DNA of 64,000 nt from Secundilactobacillus angelensis (GTDB lineage: Bacteria > Bacillota > Bacilli > Lactobacillales > Lactobacillaceae), in assembly GCF_012641075.1 (NCBI RefSeq), contig NZ_JAAXLJ010000007.1, forward strand, positions 1 to 64,000, written 5' to 3'. The number at the start of each line of letters is the position of its first letter. Positions within the stretch are counted from its first letter, which is position 1. This document shows, piece by piece, positions 9,471-19,748 of this stretch. The translations under genes and the position numbers were made by a program. The notes beneath the pieces are model-generated. The model saw only the letters and a program-made list of their open reading frames with translations, was not told where the DNA came from and did no database searches.

Positions 9471-10618
9471 CTAGTATTCAGGGCCGCATTAATATCACGA
9501 TCTGCGGTATAACAACATTTAGGACATTGATAGGTTCGCTCACTTAGCTTTAAATCAATTTTTTTATAGCCACATTGGTGACATAACTTAGAAGTTGGCT
9601 CAAAACGATTGGTTAAGTGCACCGGAATGCCTAATTGCCGGCATTTAGCAATCAGTTTAACCCGAAAGTTGTAGAAGCCTAGGTAACTAACTGCTTTAGC
9701 TAAATGCCGATTTTTCATCATACCTTTAACATTCAAATCTTCTAAGGCTACCCACTGTGGCTTGGTTCTCACCACGGTGGCGATAATCTTATTTTGATAG
9801 TCTGACTGGATGTTGGTTAATCGTTGATACAAGCGTTGCACCTTCCGCTGAGTTTTAGCTAGATTTAAATCAGTAGCAGATTTCCCTTCCTTCTGTCTTT
9901 TAGCTTCCAGTGCGTAATACTGACGGGACATTTTTCTTTGCAGACGTCTAAGACGTTTTCTGATCTGTCTTCCCCGACTGCTTTTATTCTGATTAGGATA
10001 CAAAGTGCCATCATTTAGAATGGCAAATTTTTTTAGGCCAAGATCAATACCAATTGGGTCGCCGGTTAATTCTAAACTGGGCAGTTCGGCCTGTTCCACT
10101 AAACAGGTCAAATAATAACGACCAGCCTTAAATTTGATTCGGCCTTGTTTAATCACAAAATGCTCGGCATCAGTGGGAATATAACCGAATTCTTTGAGGC
10201 GTACCCAACCAAGCTTTGGTAGCTTGATTCGATGACGTTCGCAGGTAATCACTTGTAATTTACCATTCTTCACAAAATAATAACTACCTTGACCGCGCTT
10301 AAACGAACGCCAATGCGGGAAACCACTCAGTTTCTTAAAGAAACGTTTCATAGCTGTATCCGCATCGATAAAAGCCTCTTTAACCGATTTGGCATATAAA
10401 TCCTTAACCCACAGGTCATCAGGATTTCCCTCAAGGTACTCATGATTAAACCACTTGCCGAACTCATAAGCGCCCCTATAGTGGTAACCGCATTCGTAAC
10501 GTTGCCGGTTGATATCCAAAAATAGGTTATAGGCCCAACGACTACCACTGATGTGAGAATCAATCTGCCAAGCCTGTTTTTTAGTCGGCTTAATTTCGAC
10601 TTTATAGGTGAGTAACAT
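9440..10618 (-). CDS. tnpB: RNA-guided endonuclease TnpB
   Basis: The protein has 392 residues from ATG 10618. RuvC motifs are complete: Asp192 in GIDLGLKKFAI, Glu293 in ALEDLNVKGM, and the final Asp in DRDINAAL (373-379). A zinc ribbon has Cys346, Cys349, Cys365 and Cys368. The N-terminal LTYKVEIKPTKKQ is typical of OrfB/TnpB. In-frame TTG (10651) and GTG (10648) extend the frame but fall in the left-end hairpin; AAGGCGG precedes the ATG. TATAAT on this strand (10669-10674) may be its -10. The intact catalytic set suggests an active nuclease. It separates mmuP from mmuM. Confidence 0.93.
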   Translation of the reverse strand: MLLTYKVEIKPTKKQAWQIDSHISGSRWAYNLFLDINRQRYECGYHYRGAYEFGKWFNHEYLEGNPDDLWVKDLYAKSVKEAFIDADTAMKRFFKKLSGFPHWRSFKRGQGSYYFVKNGKLQVITCERHRIKLPKLGWVRLKEFGYIPTDAEHFVIKQGRIKFKAGRYYLTCLVEQAELPSLELTGDPIGIDLGLKKFAILNDGTLYPNQNKSSRGRQIRKRLRRLQRKMSRQYYALEAKRQKEGKSATDLNLAKTQRKVQRLYQRLTNIQSDYQNKIIATVVRTKPQWVALEDLNVKGMMKNRHLAKAVSYLGFYNFRVKLIAKCRQLGIPVHLTNRFEPTSKLCHQCGYKKIDLKLSERTYQCPKCCYTADRDINAALNTRDTKNFELAY

Positions 10619-10900
10619 CAGTTGTTCCGCCTTATTGAATTTAATCACCAAGGTGAGGTGCCCCTCATATTATACGGGATGGCTTTATCCCAAAAGCCCT
10701 TTTAATGAAATTCATATAAATCACTACTTATAAGCTATCAGCCAAAATGGAATAAGATAGAAGCACCACTTTACAAATATTTATATGCTTTTACAGCAAA
10801 ACAGTTACCGTTCATTCCTCCATAATTGCAAATCAACGAGAATTAGAATAACATTAAAAATTATGAGTATGCAAGTCTAAATATGAGAGGATTATCATAA

Positions 10901-11815
10901 ATGAGTAGAATTAACTTTGATCAGCCGATGGTTGTTGATGGCGCCATGGCAACGGAACTTGAGAAACGGGGTGTCGAAACCGATAATGCATTGTGGTCGG
11001 CCATGGCCCTAATTCATGATCCGGATGCAGTGGTAGCAGTACATAAAAGCTACTTCGAAGCGGGGGCTAGCATCGCTATTACGGACAGTTATCAAGCTAA
11101 TTTGCCTGCCTTTGAAGCTGCTGGATTAACAGTTACGGAAGGGAGTCGGTTGATTTCCGAATCGGTGAAATTGGCCCAGCAAGCGAGGGATGAGTATCTA
11201 AAAAAATCCCAATCGCAGCGGCCGCTATACGTTGCCGGCAGTGTTGGCCCGTATGGTGCATACTTGGCTGATGGCAGTGAGTACACGGGAAACTACCATT
11301 TAACTGAAAAGCAGTATCAAGACTTTCACCGGGAACGGATGCAGTTATTGGCGACAGCCGGTGTCGACTTATTTGCCTTCGAGACCCAACCTAATTTTGA
11401 AGAGACCAAAGCGTTGGTGGCCTTATTAGAAAATGAGTTTCCAGAGCTTTCCGCCTGGGTATCCTTTAGCGTGAATCAACACGGCGAACTCTGTGATGGT
11501 ACACCGTTGACTGAAGCCGTGGCGTACTTTGAAAACCATTCTCAAGTGATTGCGATTGGAGTAAACTGCACCGCAATGACGAATATTGAAGGGTTAGTTG
11601 AGACGGTGGCCGAAGCAACCACCAAGCCCATTATTGTTTATCCTAATAATGGGGATACCTACGATCCAGTGACTAAAACCTGGCAAACAGTTCCAGACGC
11701 GCCAGCATTCAGTGATTTGGCACCTAAGTGGCTTGCAGCTGGAGCCCGTTTAATTGGGGGCTGCTGTCGGACAACACCAGCAGACATCCGAGAGATTGCG
11801 ACAGCTCTGAATTAG
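10901..11815 (+). CDS. mmuM: Homocysteine S-methyltransferase
   Basis: The protein has 304 residues with the homocysteine-binding (S-methyltransferase) domain. Zinc ligands are visible as Cys223 in GVNCTAM and Cys288-Cys289 in GGCCRTTP, and the N-terminal VVDGAMATELEKRG is characteristic. It methylates homocysteine to methionine using S-methylmethionine, recycling plant-derived methyl groups. AGAGG (10886-10890) lies 10 nt before the ATG, and a TAGAAT at 10844 could be the -10. It pairs functionally with mmuP on the other side of the TnpB element. The 250-bp spacer shows no T-box or SAM riboswitch. Confidence 0.9.
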   Translation: MSRINFDQPMVVDGAMATELEKRGVETDNALWSAMALIHDPDAVVAVHKSYFEAGASIAITDSYQANLPAFEAAGLTVTEGSRLISESVKLAQQARDEYLKKSQSQRPLYVAGSVGPYGAYLADGSEYTGNYHLTEKQYQDFHRERMQLLATAGVDLFAFETQPNFEETKALVALLENEFPELSAWVSFSVNQHGELCDGTPLTEAVAYFENHSQVIAIGVNCTAMTNIEGLVETVAEATTKPIIVYPNNGDTYDPVTKTWQTVPDAPAFSDLAPKWLAAGARLIGGCCRTTPADIREIATALN

Positions 11816-11817
11816 TC

Positions 11818-11853
11818 AAAAAAAGACGAACTCGTTTTGGAGTTCGTCTTTTT
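11818..11853. terminator. Bidirectional terminator between mmuM and clpP
   Basis: Stem AAAAAGACGAACTC / GAGTTCGTCTTTTT with loop GTTTTG, A-run on the left and T-run on the right, lies between convergent genes. Confidence 0.88.
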
Positions 11854-11868
11854 GATACAGTTTAACTA

Positions 11869-12462
11869 TTATTTACGGTCTTTAGAGCTAGTCATGATTG
11901 AATCAATCAAGCCATAATCAACAGCTTCTTGAGCCGTTAAGTAATGGTCACGTTCAGTATCAGTGTTAACCCGTTCGATTGGTTGACCCGAGTTATCTGA
12001 TAAGATTTGGTTGATCATCTTACGTGCCTTTAAGATTTCTTCAGCCGCAATTTCAATTTCAGTTTGTTGACCTTGTGCACCACCTGATGGTTGGTGAATC
12101 AAGACTTGTGAGTGTGGCAATGCGAAACGCTTGCCCTTGGTACCAGAAGATGCCAAAACACTAGCCATTGAAGCAGCCATACCAGTAACGATGGTTTGGA
12201 CATCAGATTGGATGAAGTTCATGGTATCGTAAATGGCCATACCTGAAGTAATCACACCACCTGGTGAGTTGATGTAAAGATAAATGTCTTTAGTTGAATC
12301 TTGCGCATCCAGGAACAAGAGCTGAGCGATAATCGCGTTAGCCATATCGTCTTCGATTGGACCGGAAAGCATGATGATTCTATCCTTTAATAGGCGAGAG
12401 TAAATATCATAAGCACGTTCGCCACGGGAAGATTGTTCAATAACCGTTGGGACTAAGTTCAT
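11869..12462 (-). CDS. clpP: ATP-dependent Clp protease proteolytic subunit
   Basis: The protein has 197 residues, the usual ClpP length. The catalytic triad is in place: Ser98 (GMAASMAS), His123 (LIHQP) and Asp172 (TERDHY). It forms the barrel protease that works with ClpX, ClpC and ClpE ATPases, and is the main degrader of tmRNA-tagged proteins. ATG follows AAGGAGG (12473-12479). A CtsR box lies about 75 bp upstream, showing class III heat-shock control. Single-gene unit. Confidence 0.97.
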   Translation of the reverse strand: MNLVPTVIEQSSRGERAYDIYSRLLKDRIIMLSGPIEDDMANAIIAQLLFLDAQDSTKDIYLYINSPGGVITSGMAIYDTMNFIQSDVQTIVTGMAASMASVLASSGTKGKRFALPHSQVLIHQPSGGAQGQQTEIEIAAEEILKARKMINQILSDNSGQPIERVNTDTERDHYLTAQEAVDYGLIDSIMTSSKDRK

Positions 12463-12533
12463 AGCTTTGCAGCCTCCTTATGATCTATAGTGTATTAGTC
12501 TGTTTGACTAACTGATTTGTAGTTTAACCTAAA

Positions 12534-12550
12534 GGTCAAAAAAGGTCAAA
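12534..12550. promoter_or_regulatory. CtsR operator in the clpP promoter
   Basis: The direct heptad repeat GGTCAAA-AAA-GGTCAAA fits the CtsR consensus exactly. Its complement supplies a TTGACC -35 for clpP with TAAACT 17 nt downstream, so bound CtsR would block RNA polymerase. Confidence 0.9.
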
Positions 12551-12675
12551 CAAAATCACTTGGTTTGAAAAAGTTATCTATTTGGGCGTTATACCCACGT
12601 TTTAGAATAACATATTTTGGGCAGTGATACCGCCTGAAGGTTCCAATGGGGATATCGTTAATCATATAACGCTTA

Positions 12676-12704
12676 TTGACACCGACCGGATAGGTTATCA
12701 TACT
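12676..12704 (+). promoter_or_regulatory. Promoter of the TauE/SafE gene
   Basis: TTGACA (12676-12681) and CATACT (12699-12704) are separated by 17 nt. Transcription would start near 12711, downstream of the upstream GTG (12707), which supports the ATG at 12740. Confidence 0.55.
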
Positions 12705-12739
12705 TAGTGGTAAATCTTCAATTTTATTGGGGGAAGTCT

Positions 12740-13456
12740 ATGACGTGGATACTGGTCTTTTTTCCAGCTTTACTTGCTGGTTTAATTCAAGGTTTAACGG
12801 GTTTTGGTGCCGTTATTATTATGATGATCTTTTTCCCGTCCATTTTGCCCATGGCGCAGGCTGCCGGAATCGGCGGCGTTATTATGTTATTGAGTGAAAT
12901 TTCTTTAGTCATTCACTATCACAGTGAATTTAAACCTAAGCGGGTGTTGTCAGCCTTTGTTGTGTACGCTGCAGTGGCGACGTGGTCGGTTCACTTAGGT
13001 CTAGTGCTGGATACCCATCTTTTGCGACTGATGTTGGGCGTATTGCTAATTGCACTGAGTCTCTATTTTTTGTTTTCCAAGAGCGCTGGTGACCGACGCT
13101 ACCCATTGTACGTTGCGTTGCTCTTCATGATCATCTCAGGTTTTTTCAATGGGTTATTTGGCATTGGCGGACCGTTAATGGCTCTTTACTTTCTGTCGTT
13201 ATCGAAATCAATGCCAGAGTACATCGCCAATATTCAGGGCTTTTTCTTGATTGATGGCTTCTATATTACTACCGTGCGAGTTGCTACCGGAATTCTTAAT
13301 GCCCATGTGGTACCATACATTTTACTGGGCATCGTCGGAGCGACGGTGGGTACCATTATCGCTTCCCGGTTATCAACTCGGTGGGACTTAGCCACCGTTA
13401 AGCCCTGGATTTACCGGTTCATTGGATTGGCTGGCTTTTATTATTTGCTATTTTAA
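12740..13456 (+). CDS. TauE/SafE-family (sulfite/sulfonate) membrane exporter
   Basis: The protein has 238 residues and about 7-8 membrane helices. Two related halves carry the family's Gly-rich lines GLIQGLTGFGAVIIMM (near residue 10) and FFNGLFGIGGPLMALYF (near residue 135). Family members export sulfite, sulfoacetate or related organosulfur anions. ATG 12740 follows GGGGGAAG; the in-frame GTG at 12707 lacks a site. Substrate is unknown; it stands alone between clpP and tRNA-Arg. Confidence 0.8.
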   Translation: MTWILVFFPALLAGLIQGLTGFGAVIIMMIFFPSILPMAQAAGIGGVIMLLSEISLVIHYHSEFKPKRVLSAFVVYAAVATWSVHLGLVLDTHLLRLMLGVLLIALSLYFLFSKSAGDRRYPLYVALLFMIISGFFNGLFGIGGPLMALYFLSLSKSMPEYIANIQGFFLIDGFYITTVRVATGILNAHVVPYILLGIVGATVGTIIASRLSTRWDLATVKPWIYRFIGLAGFYYLLF

Positions 13457-13463
13457 TTATGGA

Positions 13464-13499
13464 ACTAAAAAACAGGGTACCGAGCAATCGGTATCCTGT
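13464..13499 (-). terminator. Terminator of tRNA-Arg
   Basis: Inverted repeat ACAGGGTACCGA / TCGGTATCCTGT. On the minus strand it is followed by six T, so it ends the tRNA transcript; it may also stop the convergent exporter mRNA. Confidence 0.75.
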
Positions 13500-13518
13500 C
13501 TGTCGTTATTCTCATTGA

Positions 13519-13590
13519 TGCGCCCGGAGGGAATCGAACCCCCATTTCAAGAACCGGAATCTTACGTGCGATCCATTACACTACGGGCGC
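13519..13590 (-). tRNA. tRNA-Arg (anticodon CCG)
   Basis: The sequence folds into a 72-nt cloverleaf: acceptor GCGCCCG/CGGGCGC, D-stem GTGT/GCAC, anticodon stem TAAGA/TCTTG with loop TTCCGGT, T-loop TTCGATT, discriminator A. The anticodon CCG reads CGG. CCA is not encoded. It is an isolated tRNA gene with its own terminator. Confidence 0.93.
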
Positions 13591-13710
13591 AGTCTTACTG
13601 CTTTTCAACACTAGAATACTATACCTGAATTTGCATATAAATACAAGGGGAAATCTTGGAAGTCACTGGATGAACTTGCCTGAAATAGTCGTGAGTCTGT
13701 TTGCATTTCA

Positions 13711-13739
13711 ATAGTGCCCCTGCTATAATCTAATTTGTG
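13711..13739 (+). promoter_or_regulatory. Promoter of the cggR-gap operon
   Basis: TTGCAT (13711-13716) and an extended -10 TG-C-TATAAT (TATAAT 13734-13739) are separated by 17 nt. The predicted start is about 13746, upstream of the CggR operator. Confidence 0.75.
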
Positions 13740-13774
13740 GGTAGCAATAAGCACCCATTAATTTTTGACCTGAA

Positions 13775-13812
13775 TGGGTCACATTACGTCACTATGGGAC
13801 ATAACCTGTCCC
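13775..13812 (+). promoter_or_regulatory. CggR operator (two tandem half-operators)
   Basis: The layout TGGGTC-N6-CGTC-N4-TGGGAC-N6-TGTC matches the Bacillus subtilis CggR operator spacing. It lies about 30 bp after the predicted transcription start, where bound CggR would act as a roadblock relieved by fructose-1,6-bisphosphate. Confidence 0.88.
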
Positions 13813-13840
13813 ATAGCGGTGGAGAGAGTTGGTTGAGACT

Positions 13841-14869
13841 ATGGATCTCGAGTGGAGATGGGTGAACGCGGTTGTACCGAAGATGACCCAGAAGCTGCTC
13901 AGACGGTATTCATTGCTGTCAACAATCAGGCAGACACAACCAGTTGGCCGCCGTTCACTAGCTGAAAAAATGGCGTTAACTGAACGGACGGTTCGAACTG
14001 ATTTGGATAGTCTGGTTGATACTGGCTTGGTCTCGATGCAGACTAATGGTGTTTGGCTGACGGATGATGGTCAAAAGGCAATTCTCAACTTGCAGCCGTT
14101 AGTAGCGGATTTGACGGGTCTTCGTAAGAAGGAAACTCTGCTTAAAAAACGCCTCGGATTACAGAATTGTTTGATCGTTTCTGGCGATTCAGATAGTCGC
14201 CCAGACGTTAAGCAAGCAATGGGCAAAGCCGCTAATGACTTGTTGCAACAACGATTGCCAACCGGTGAAAGCATTATTGCTGTCATGGGTGGAACAACAA
14301 TGGCGGCAGTTGCCAGTACGCTATCATCAGCAATCGCTGATGACAGACAGTTGACTTTTGTGCCAGCTCGAGGCGGCATGGGCGAATCACCCAAGATTCA
14401 GGCGAACACGGTTTGCGCCAGAATGGCCGAAGCAACGGATGGTCATTTTCAAGCGTTGTATTTACCTGAGTTGAGTTCAGAAGCAGCATCAAGTTCACTA
14501 CGTCATGAACCAGCAATTGCGAAAACCCTTGATTTGATTGACCACGCTAACGTGGCAATTCACTGTGTGGGTGACGCAATGGCAATGGCGAAACGGCGTC
14601 AAATGTCCGACGAGGTAACAGCAACGTTGGTGAAGCGACAAGCAGTAGGGGAAGCCTTTGGTGATTTCTTTGATCAAAATGGTCAAATTGTTTACCGGGT
14701 ACCTAAGTTAGGCTTGTCAATCGCTGACTTAGATCGAATGGATCTAGTTGTTGCCGTTGCGGGTGGTCACAGTAAGGCTGCCGCAGTTGAGGCATATTTC
14801 AAAATTCCTCCGACCAAGACATTTTTGATCACGGACGAAGGATTAGCTGACATGATTTTAAAGAAGTGA
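13841..14869 (+). CDS. cggR: Central glycolytic genes regulator CggR
   Basis: The protein has 342 residues and belongs to the SorC family. The N-terminal domain (MDLEWRWVNAVVPKM, then PVGRRSLAEKMALTERTVRTD, an HTH) binds DNA. The C-terminal sugar-phosphate domain has GGTTMAAVAS and PARGGMGES, which contact fructose-1,6-bisphosphate in the family. TTG at 13829 is closer to GGAGAG, but CggR homologues begin with EWRW preceded by one or two residues, favouring ATG 13841. It heads the glycolytic operon and represses it when glycolytic flux is low. Confidence 0.92.
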   Translation: MDLEWRWVNAVVPKMTQKLLRRYSLLSTIRQTQPVGRRSLAEKMALTERTVRTDLDSLVDTGLVSMQTNGVWLTDDGQKAILNLQPLVADLTGLRKKETLLKKRLGLQNCLIVSGDSDSRPDVKQAMGKAANDLLQQRLPTGESIIAVMGGTTMAAVASTLSSAIADDRQLTFVPARGGMGESPKIQANTVCARMAEATDGHFQALYLPELSSEAASSSLRHEPAIAKTLDLIDHANVAIHCVGDAMAMAKRRQMSDEVTATLVKRQAVGEAFGDFFDQNGQIVYRVPKLGLSIADLDRMDLVVAVAGGHSKAAAVEAYFKIPPTKTFLITDEGLADMILKK

Positions 14870-14935
14870 TACTATGTATTAGTGTCGCTGTTTAAAATAA
14901 TTATTTTTTACTTCCTAAAGGAGGAAAACACAGTT

Positions 14936-15946
14936 ATGACTGTAAAAATTGGTATTAACGGTTTTGGCCGTATTGGACGTTTAGCATTCAAACGGATCCA
15001 CGAACTTCATTCTGACGACATCGAAGTGGCAGCTATCAATGATTTAACTACCCCTTCAATGTTAGCTTACTTATTAAAGTATGATTCAACACATGGTCGT
15101 TTCCCTGGCGAAGTTTCAGCAACTGATAAAGGTATCGTTGTTGATGGCAAGGAAATCCCTGTATATGCAGAACCAAAGGCTCAAAACATTCCTTGGGTTA
15201 AGAACGACGGTGTTGACTTTGTTCTTGAATGTACTGGTTTTTACACTTCAGAAGAAAAGTCACAAGCTCACTTGGACGCTGGCGCAAAGCGGGTTTTAAT
15301 TTCAGCTCCTGCTGGTGCCGTTCGTACTGTTGTTCCTGGTGTTAACTTGGATACTTTACAAGCTGACGACAAGATCGTTTCAGCTGGTTCATGCACAACC
15401 AACTGTTTAGCACCATTAGCATACTTCATGAACGAAGAATTTGGTATCAAGGCTGGTACTATGACTACTATCCACGCCTTCACGTCAACTCAACAAATTC
15501 TTGATGGCCCTCGCGGCAAGAAGATGCGTAACAACCGTACTGCAAGCATTAACACTATTCCTCATTCAACTGGTGCTGCTAAGGCTATTGGCTTAGTTAT
15601 CCCAGAATTGAATGGTAAGTTACAAGGCCACGCACAACGTGTTGCTGTTGTTGATGGTTCATTAACTGAATTAGTTGCTGTCTTAGACAAGAAGGTTACA
15701 GCTGACCAAGTTAACGAAACTATCAAGAAGCACACTGTTAACAACGACGCCTTTGGTTACAACGATGACGAAATCGTTTCAACTGATATCATTGACGACC
15801 CTCATGGCTCAGTATTTGACCCAACTCAAACTGAAGTTACGACTGCCGGTGATACTCAAATCGTTAAGACTGTTGCTTGGTACGACAACGAATGGGGCTT
15901 CACTTGCAACATGGTACGTACATTGTTGCACTTTGCTTCACTTTAA
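14936..15946 (+). CDS. gap: Glyceraldehyde-3-phosphate dehydrogenase
   Basis: The protein has 336 residues. The NAD-binding start is [12 protein letters not shown], and the catalytic Cys153 lies in SAGSCTTNC. It oxidises glyceraldehyde-3-phosphate to 1,3-bisphosphoglycerate. The frame is open further upstream, but the strong AAAGGAGG (14917-14924) sets ATG 14936. Its codons are noticeably more restricted than those of cggR, as expected for a highly expressed gene. A hairpin follows, separating it partly from pgk. Confidence 0.97.
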   Translation: MTVKIGINGFGRIGRLAFKRIHELHSDDIEVAAINDLTTPSMLAYLLKYDSTHGRFPGEVSATDKGIVVDGKEIPVYAEPKAQNIPWVKNDGVDFVLECTGFYTSEEKSQAHLDAGAKRVLISAPAGAVRTVVPGVNLDTLQADDKIVSAGSCTTNCLAPLAYFMNEEFGIKAGTMTTIHAFTSTQQILDGPRGKKMRNNRTASINTIPHSTGAAKAIGLVIPELNGKLQGHAQRVAVVDGSLTELVAVLDKKVTADQVNETIKKHTVNNDAFGYNDDEIVSTDIIDDPHGSVFDPTQTEVTTAGDTQIVKTVAWYDNEWGFTCNMVRTLLHFASL

Positions 15947-15966
15947 TATTTAATTCGTAAAAAACT

Positions 15967-16000
15967 AGAAGGCGGAGGAGGGAGACTTTCTCCGCCTTTT
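15967..16000 (+). terminator. Hairpin terminator or attenuator between gap and pgk
   Basis: Stem AAGGCGGAG / CTCCGCCTT with a 12-nt loop is followed by TT and an AT-rich stretch. It is probably leaky, giving excess gap mRNA over the distal genes. Confidence 0.65.
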
Positions 16001-16064
16001 ATAACAATTGACTTGTACCATGGGTCACAATGATCAACTTGATATAAATCAGGAGGACTTTAAA

Positions 16065-17267
16065 TTGGCTAAATTAACAGTTTCAGATTTAGATGTAAAG
16101 GGTAAAAAAGTCTTAATGCGTGTGGACTTTAATGTTCCTATTAAAGACGGTGTGATTGGTAACGATAACCGGATTGTGGCTGCATTGCCAACGATCAAAT
16201 ACGTGATCGAACACGGTGGTAAAGCAATCTTGCTTTCTCACTTAGGTCGGATCAAGTCTGAAGACGACAAGCCGGGCTTATCAATGCGTCCAGTTGCAGA
16301 ACGTCTTTCAAACCTGTTGAACAAGCCCGTTACCTTTGTTCCTGCTACTGAAGGTGCGCAGCTTGAAGATGCCATCAACAAGATGAACGATGGCGATGTC
16401 TTAGTGATGGAAAACACCCGTTATGAAGACGTTAAGAACGGTGAACAAGTTAAGCGCGAATCAAAGAATGATCCAGCTTTGGGCAAGTACTGGGCATCAC
16501 TTGGTGATCTTTTCATCAACGATGCTTTCGGTACTGCTCACCGTCAACATGCTTCAAACGTCGGGATTGCTTCTAACATGGCACAAACTGCTGCCGGTTT
16601 CTTAATGGAAAAGGAAATCAAGTTTATCGGTGGTGCGGTTTCACATCCAGCTCATCCATTCGTTGCCATCTTAGGTGGTGCCAAGGTTTCTGATAAGATC
16701 GGTGTTATCGATAACTTATTAGACAAAGCCGACAAAGTGATTATCGGTGGTGGTATGACTTATACTTTCTATGCTGCTAAAGGCATGAAGATTGGTAACT
16801 CATTAGTCGAAAAGGACAAGATCGATTTGGCTAAAGAAATCATGGACAAGGCTGGCGACAAGTTAGTTTTGCCTATCGATTCCGTAGTTGCTGAAAAGTT
16901 TGACAACGATGCCGCCCACAAGACTGTCGATGGTGAGATTCCTGACGGTTACATGGCCTTGGATATCGGACCTAAGTCAGTTGCTTTATTTAAAGATGTT
17001 TTGAAGGATGCCAAGTTAGTTGTTTGGAACGGCCCAATGGGTGTGTTTGAAATGAGTAACTACGCCGAAGGAACACTTGAAATCGGTAAGTTCTTGGGTA
17101 CTTTGAGCGATGCAACAACCATTGTTGGTGGTGGTGACTCAACTGCTGCGGTTCAACAATTGGGTGTTGGCGATAAGTTAACTCATATTTCTACCGGTGG
17201 TGGTGCTTCATTGGAATACCTTGAAGGTAAGACTTTACCTGGTATTGCTGCTATCAGCGAAAAGTAA
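16065..17267 (+). CDS. pgk: Phosphoglycerate kinase
   Basis: The protein has 400 residues. [12 protein letters not shown] near the N-terminus, the glycerate-binding HLGR and the nucleotide loop GGGDSTAAV near the C-terminus are diagnostic. It makes ATP from 1,3-bisphosphoglycerate. The start is TTG (16065), 8 nt after AGGAGG (16051-16056); the upstream frame extension lacks a site. A TTGACT at 16008 and a TGGGTCACA motif (16021-16029) shared with the CggR operator precede it, so it may also have a private promoter. Confidence 0.96.
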   Translation: MAKLTVSDLDVKGKKVLMRVDFNVPIKDGVIGNDNRIVAALPTIKYVIEHGGKAILLSHLGRIKSEDDKPGLSMRPVAERLSNLLNKPVTFVPATEGAQLEDAINKMNDGDVLVMENTRYEDVKNGEQVKRESKNDPALGKYWASLGDLFINDAFGTAHRQHASNVGIASNMAQTAAGFLMEKEIKFIGGAVSHPAHPFVAILGGAKVSDKIGVIDNLLDKADKVIIGGGMTYTFYAAKGMKIGNSLVEKDKIDLAKEIMDKAGDKLVLPIDSVVAEKFDNDAAHKTVDGEIPDGYMALDIGPKSVALFKDVLKDAKLVVWNGPMGVFEMSNYAEGTLEIGKFLGTLSDATTIVGGGDSTAAVQQLGVGDKLTHISTGGGASLEYLEGKTLPGIAAISEK

Positions 17268-17360
17268 ATTGGCAATGGAAGCTGGGATGATCTCCTGGCT
17301 TCTTTGCACATTTCCGGTGATTATGAGAGCAATTTTAAAATTGTTAGTGAACTTCACTGG

Positions 17361-17386
17361 CTAAAACGTTTTCATTCCGATAGAAT
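17361..17386 (+). promoter_or_regulatory. cre-like site and -10 element upstream of tpiA
   Basis: CTAAAACGTTTTCA (17361-17374) differs from the cre consensus TGAAAACGTTTTCA at two outer bases. A TAGAAT follows at 17381-17386. This suggests an internal, CcpA-responsive promoter for tpiA. The -35 is not clear. Confidence 0.4.
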
Positions 17387-17428
17387 GGTGTTGTGATTTT
17401 AAATGACTGAACAAAAGGAGCGTTTACT

Positions 17429-18184
17429 GTGCGGATACCACTGATTGCGGGTAATTGGAAGATGAATAAGTCTGTTGATGACGCCCGCTCGTTTATGCAA
17501 ATTGTTTCAGATCAGCTGCCAGAACCAGATCAAGTGGAGACGGCGATTGCAGCACCTGCTATTTTATTGGAGACAATGCTGGAGGCTAATAAAGCTGACC
17601 GGTTAAGAATTGGTGCTGAAAACTGCTACTATGAAGATGCGGGGGCTTTCACTGGTGAAACTTCACCACTAGCGCTTGCAGAAATGGGCATTCCCTATGT
17701 GATCGTTGGCCATTCTGAACGGCGGAGTTATTTTAACGAAACCGATGACGTGATTAATCGGAAAGTTCATGCGGTCTATCGGAATCACATGACACCAATT
17801 CTGTGTTGTGATGAAACCATGGGTCGTTTGGAAGCCGGCGAGAAAATTCATTGGGTGGTTAGTCAAGTCACTGGTGCATTAAAGGGCATCAGTGAGGACC
17901 TGGCTCGTCAACTGGTGATTGCCTATGAACCAAGTTGGGCAATTGGTAGTGGTAAATCCGCTTCAGCCGATCAAGCTGAAGAGGGCTGCTACTTGATTCG
18001 CCAGACCGTCGCTGATTTATATGGCGATGATATCGCTAACGAAATGCGGGTTCTATATGGTGGCAGTGTCAATCCAGAAAACATTTCACAGATCATGGCT
18101 AAGCAAAATATCGACGGTGTTTTGGCCGGTGGCGCCAGTCTTGACGCAGAAACCTTTTTACAATTGGTACACTACCAAAAATAA
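17429..18184 (+). CDS. tpiA: Triose-phosphate isomerase
   Basis: The protein has 251 residues. GNWKMNK near residue 8 holds the catalytic Lys, VGHSERR the catalytic His, and AYEPSWAIG the catalytic Glu; YGGSVNPEN binds phosphate. It interconverts dihydroxyacetone phosphate and glyceraldehyde-3-phosphate. The start is GTG, 8 nt after AAAGGAG (17414-17420). Its codon use is less biased than that of gap, pgk and eno. Confidence 0.96.
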   Translation: MRIPLIAGNWKMNKSVDDARSFMQIVSDQLPEPDQVETAIAAPAILLETMLEANKADRLRIGAENCYYEDAGAFTGETSPLALAEMGIPYVIVGHSERRSYFNETDDVINRKVHAVYRNHMTPILCCDETMGRLEAGEKIHWVVSQVTGALKGISEDLARQLVIAYEPSWAIGSGKSASADQAEEGCYLIRQTVADLYGDDIANEMRVLYGGSVNPENISQIMAKQNIDGVLAGGASLDAETFLQLVHYQK

Positions 18185-18269
18185 ACTCAAATAGTAATTG
18201 CAAGTTCAAAGGTAAACTAATAAAATAGACTGCGGGGAAACTGTTTCCCGCTAGGTTAAACATTCATAA

Positions 18270-19601
<1,332 letters not shown>

Positions 19602-19637
19602 TTATAAAACGCTGTTTACTTTAACAGCTTAATATTG

Positions 19638-19678
19638 AAGGTTTCAAATGATGCTCGTCATCGTTTGAAACCTTTTTT
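19638..19678 (+). terminator. Terminator of the glycolytic locus
   Basis: Stem AAGGTTTCAAA...TTTGAAACCTT with further pairing of ATG/CAT around a short loop is followed by six T. Confidence 0.88.
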
Positions 19679-19698
19679 ATTTTTAGCAATTTTTGTTG

Positions 19699-19746
19699 GC
19701 CAATCTTGCGTAGTTAATTGCATAACAAGAAGGGAGCAAGATTGGC
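19699..19746 (+). promoter_or_regulatory. Inverted repeat flanking the ribosome-binding site of the DTKP protein gene
   Basis: Perfect 11-bp arms GCCAATCTTGC (19699-19709) and GCAAGATTGGC (19736-19746) enclose the Shine-Dalgarno AAGGGAG (19730-19736). The right arm ends 2 nt before ATG 19749. In RNA this would form a stem at the start codon, a possible translational switch. Confidence 0.6.
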
Positions 19747-19748
19747 AA

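Larger units (their letters stand above)
9390..10700 (-). mobile_element. TnpB-only IS200/IS605-family element
   Basis: A tnpB gene is flanked by subterminal hairpins rather than terminal inverted repeats, as expected for IS200/IS605 elements. On the left-end side (high coordinates) are GAGG-TGCC-CCTC (10655-10666) and GGGAT-N6-ATCCC (10676-10691). On the right-end side are hairpins at 9426-9458 and 9405-9419. No tnpA (Y1 transposase) is present, so it cannot move alone. The exact ends are not visible; the right end may reach 9305. Confidence 0.65.

Noticed and set aside
10701-10900. T-box or SAM riboswitch in front of mmuM
   Set aside because: No terminator-antiterminator pair or T-box sequence could be found; the leader is short and AT-rich.
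18232-18251. Terminator upstream of eno
   Set aside because: The hairpin is stable but no T-run follows; more likely an mRNA-stabilising or processing structure.
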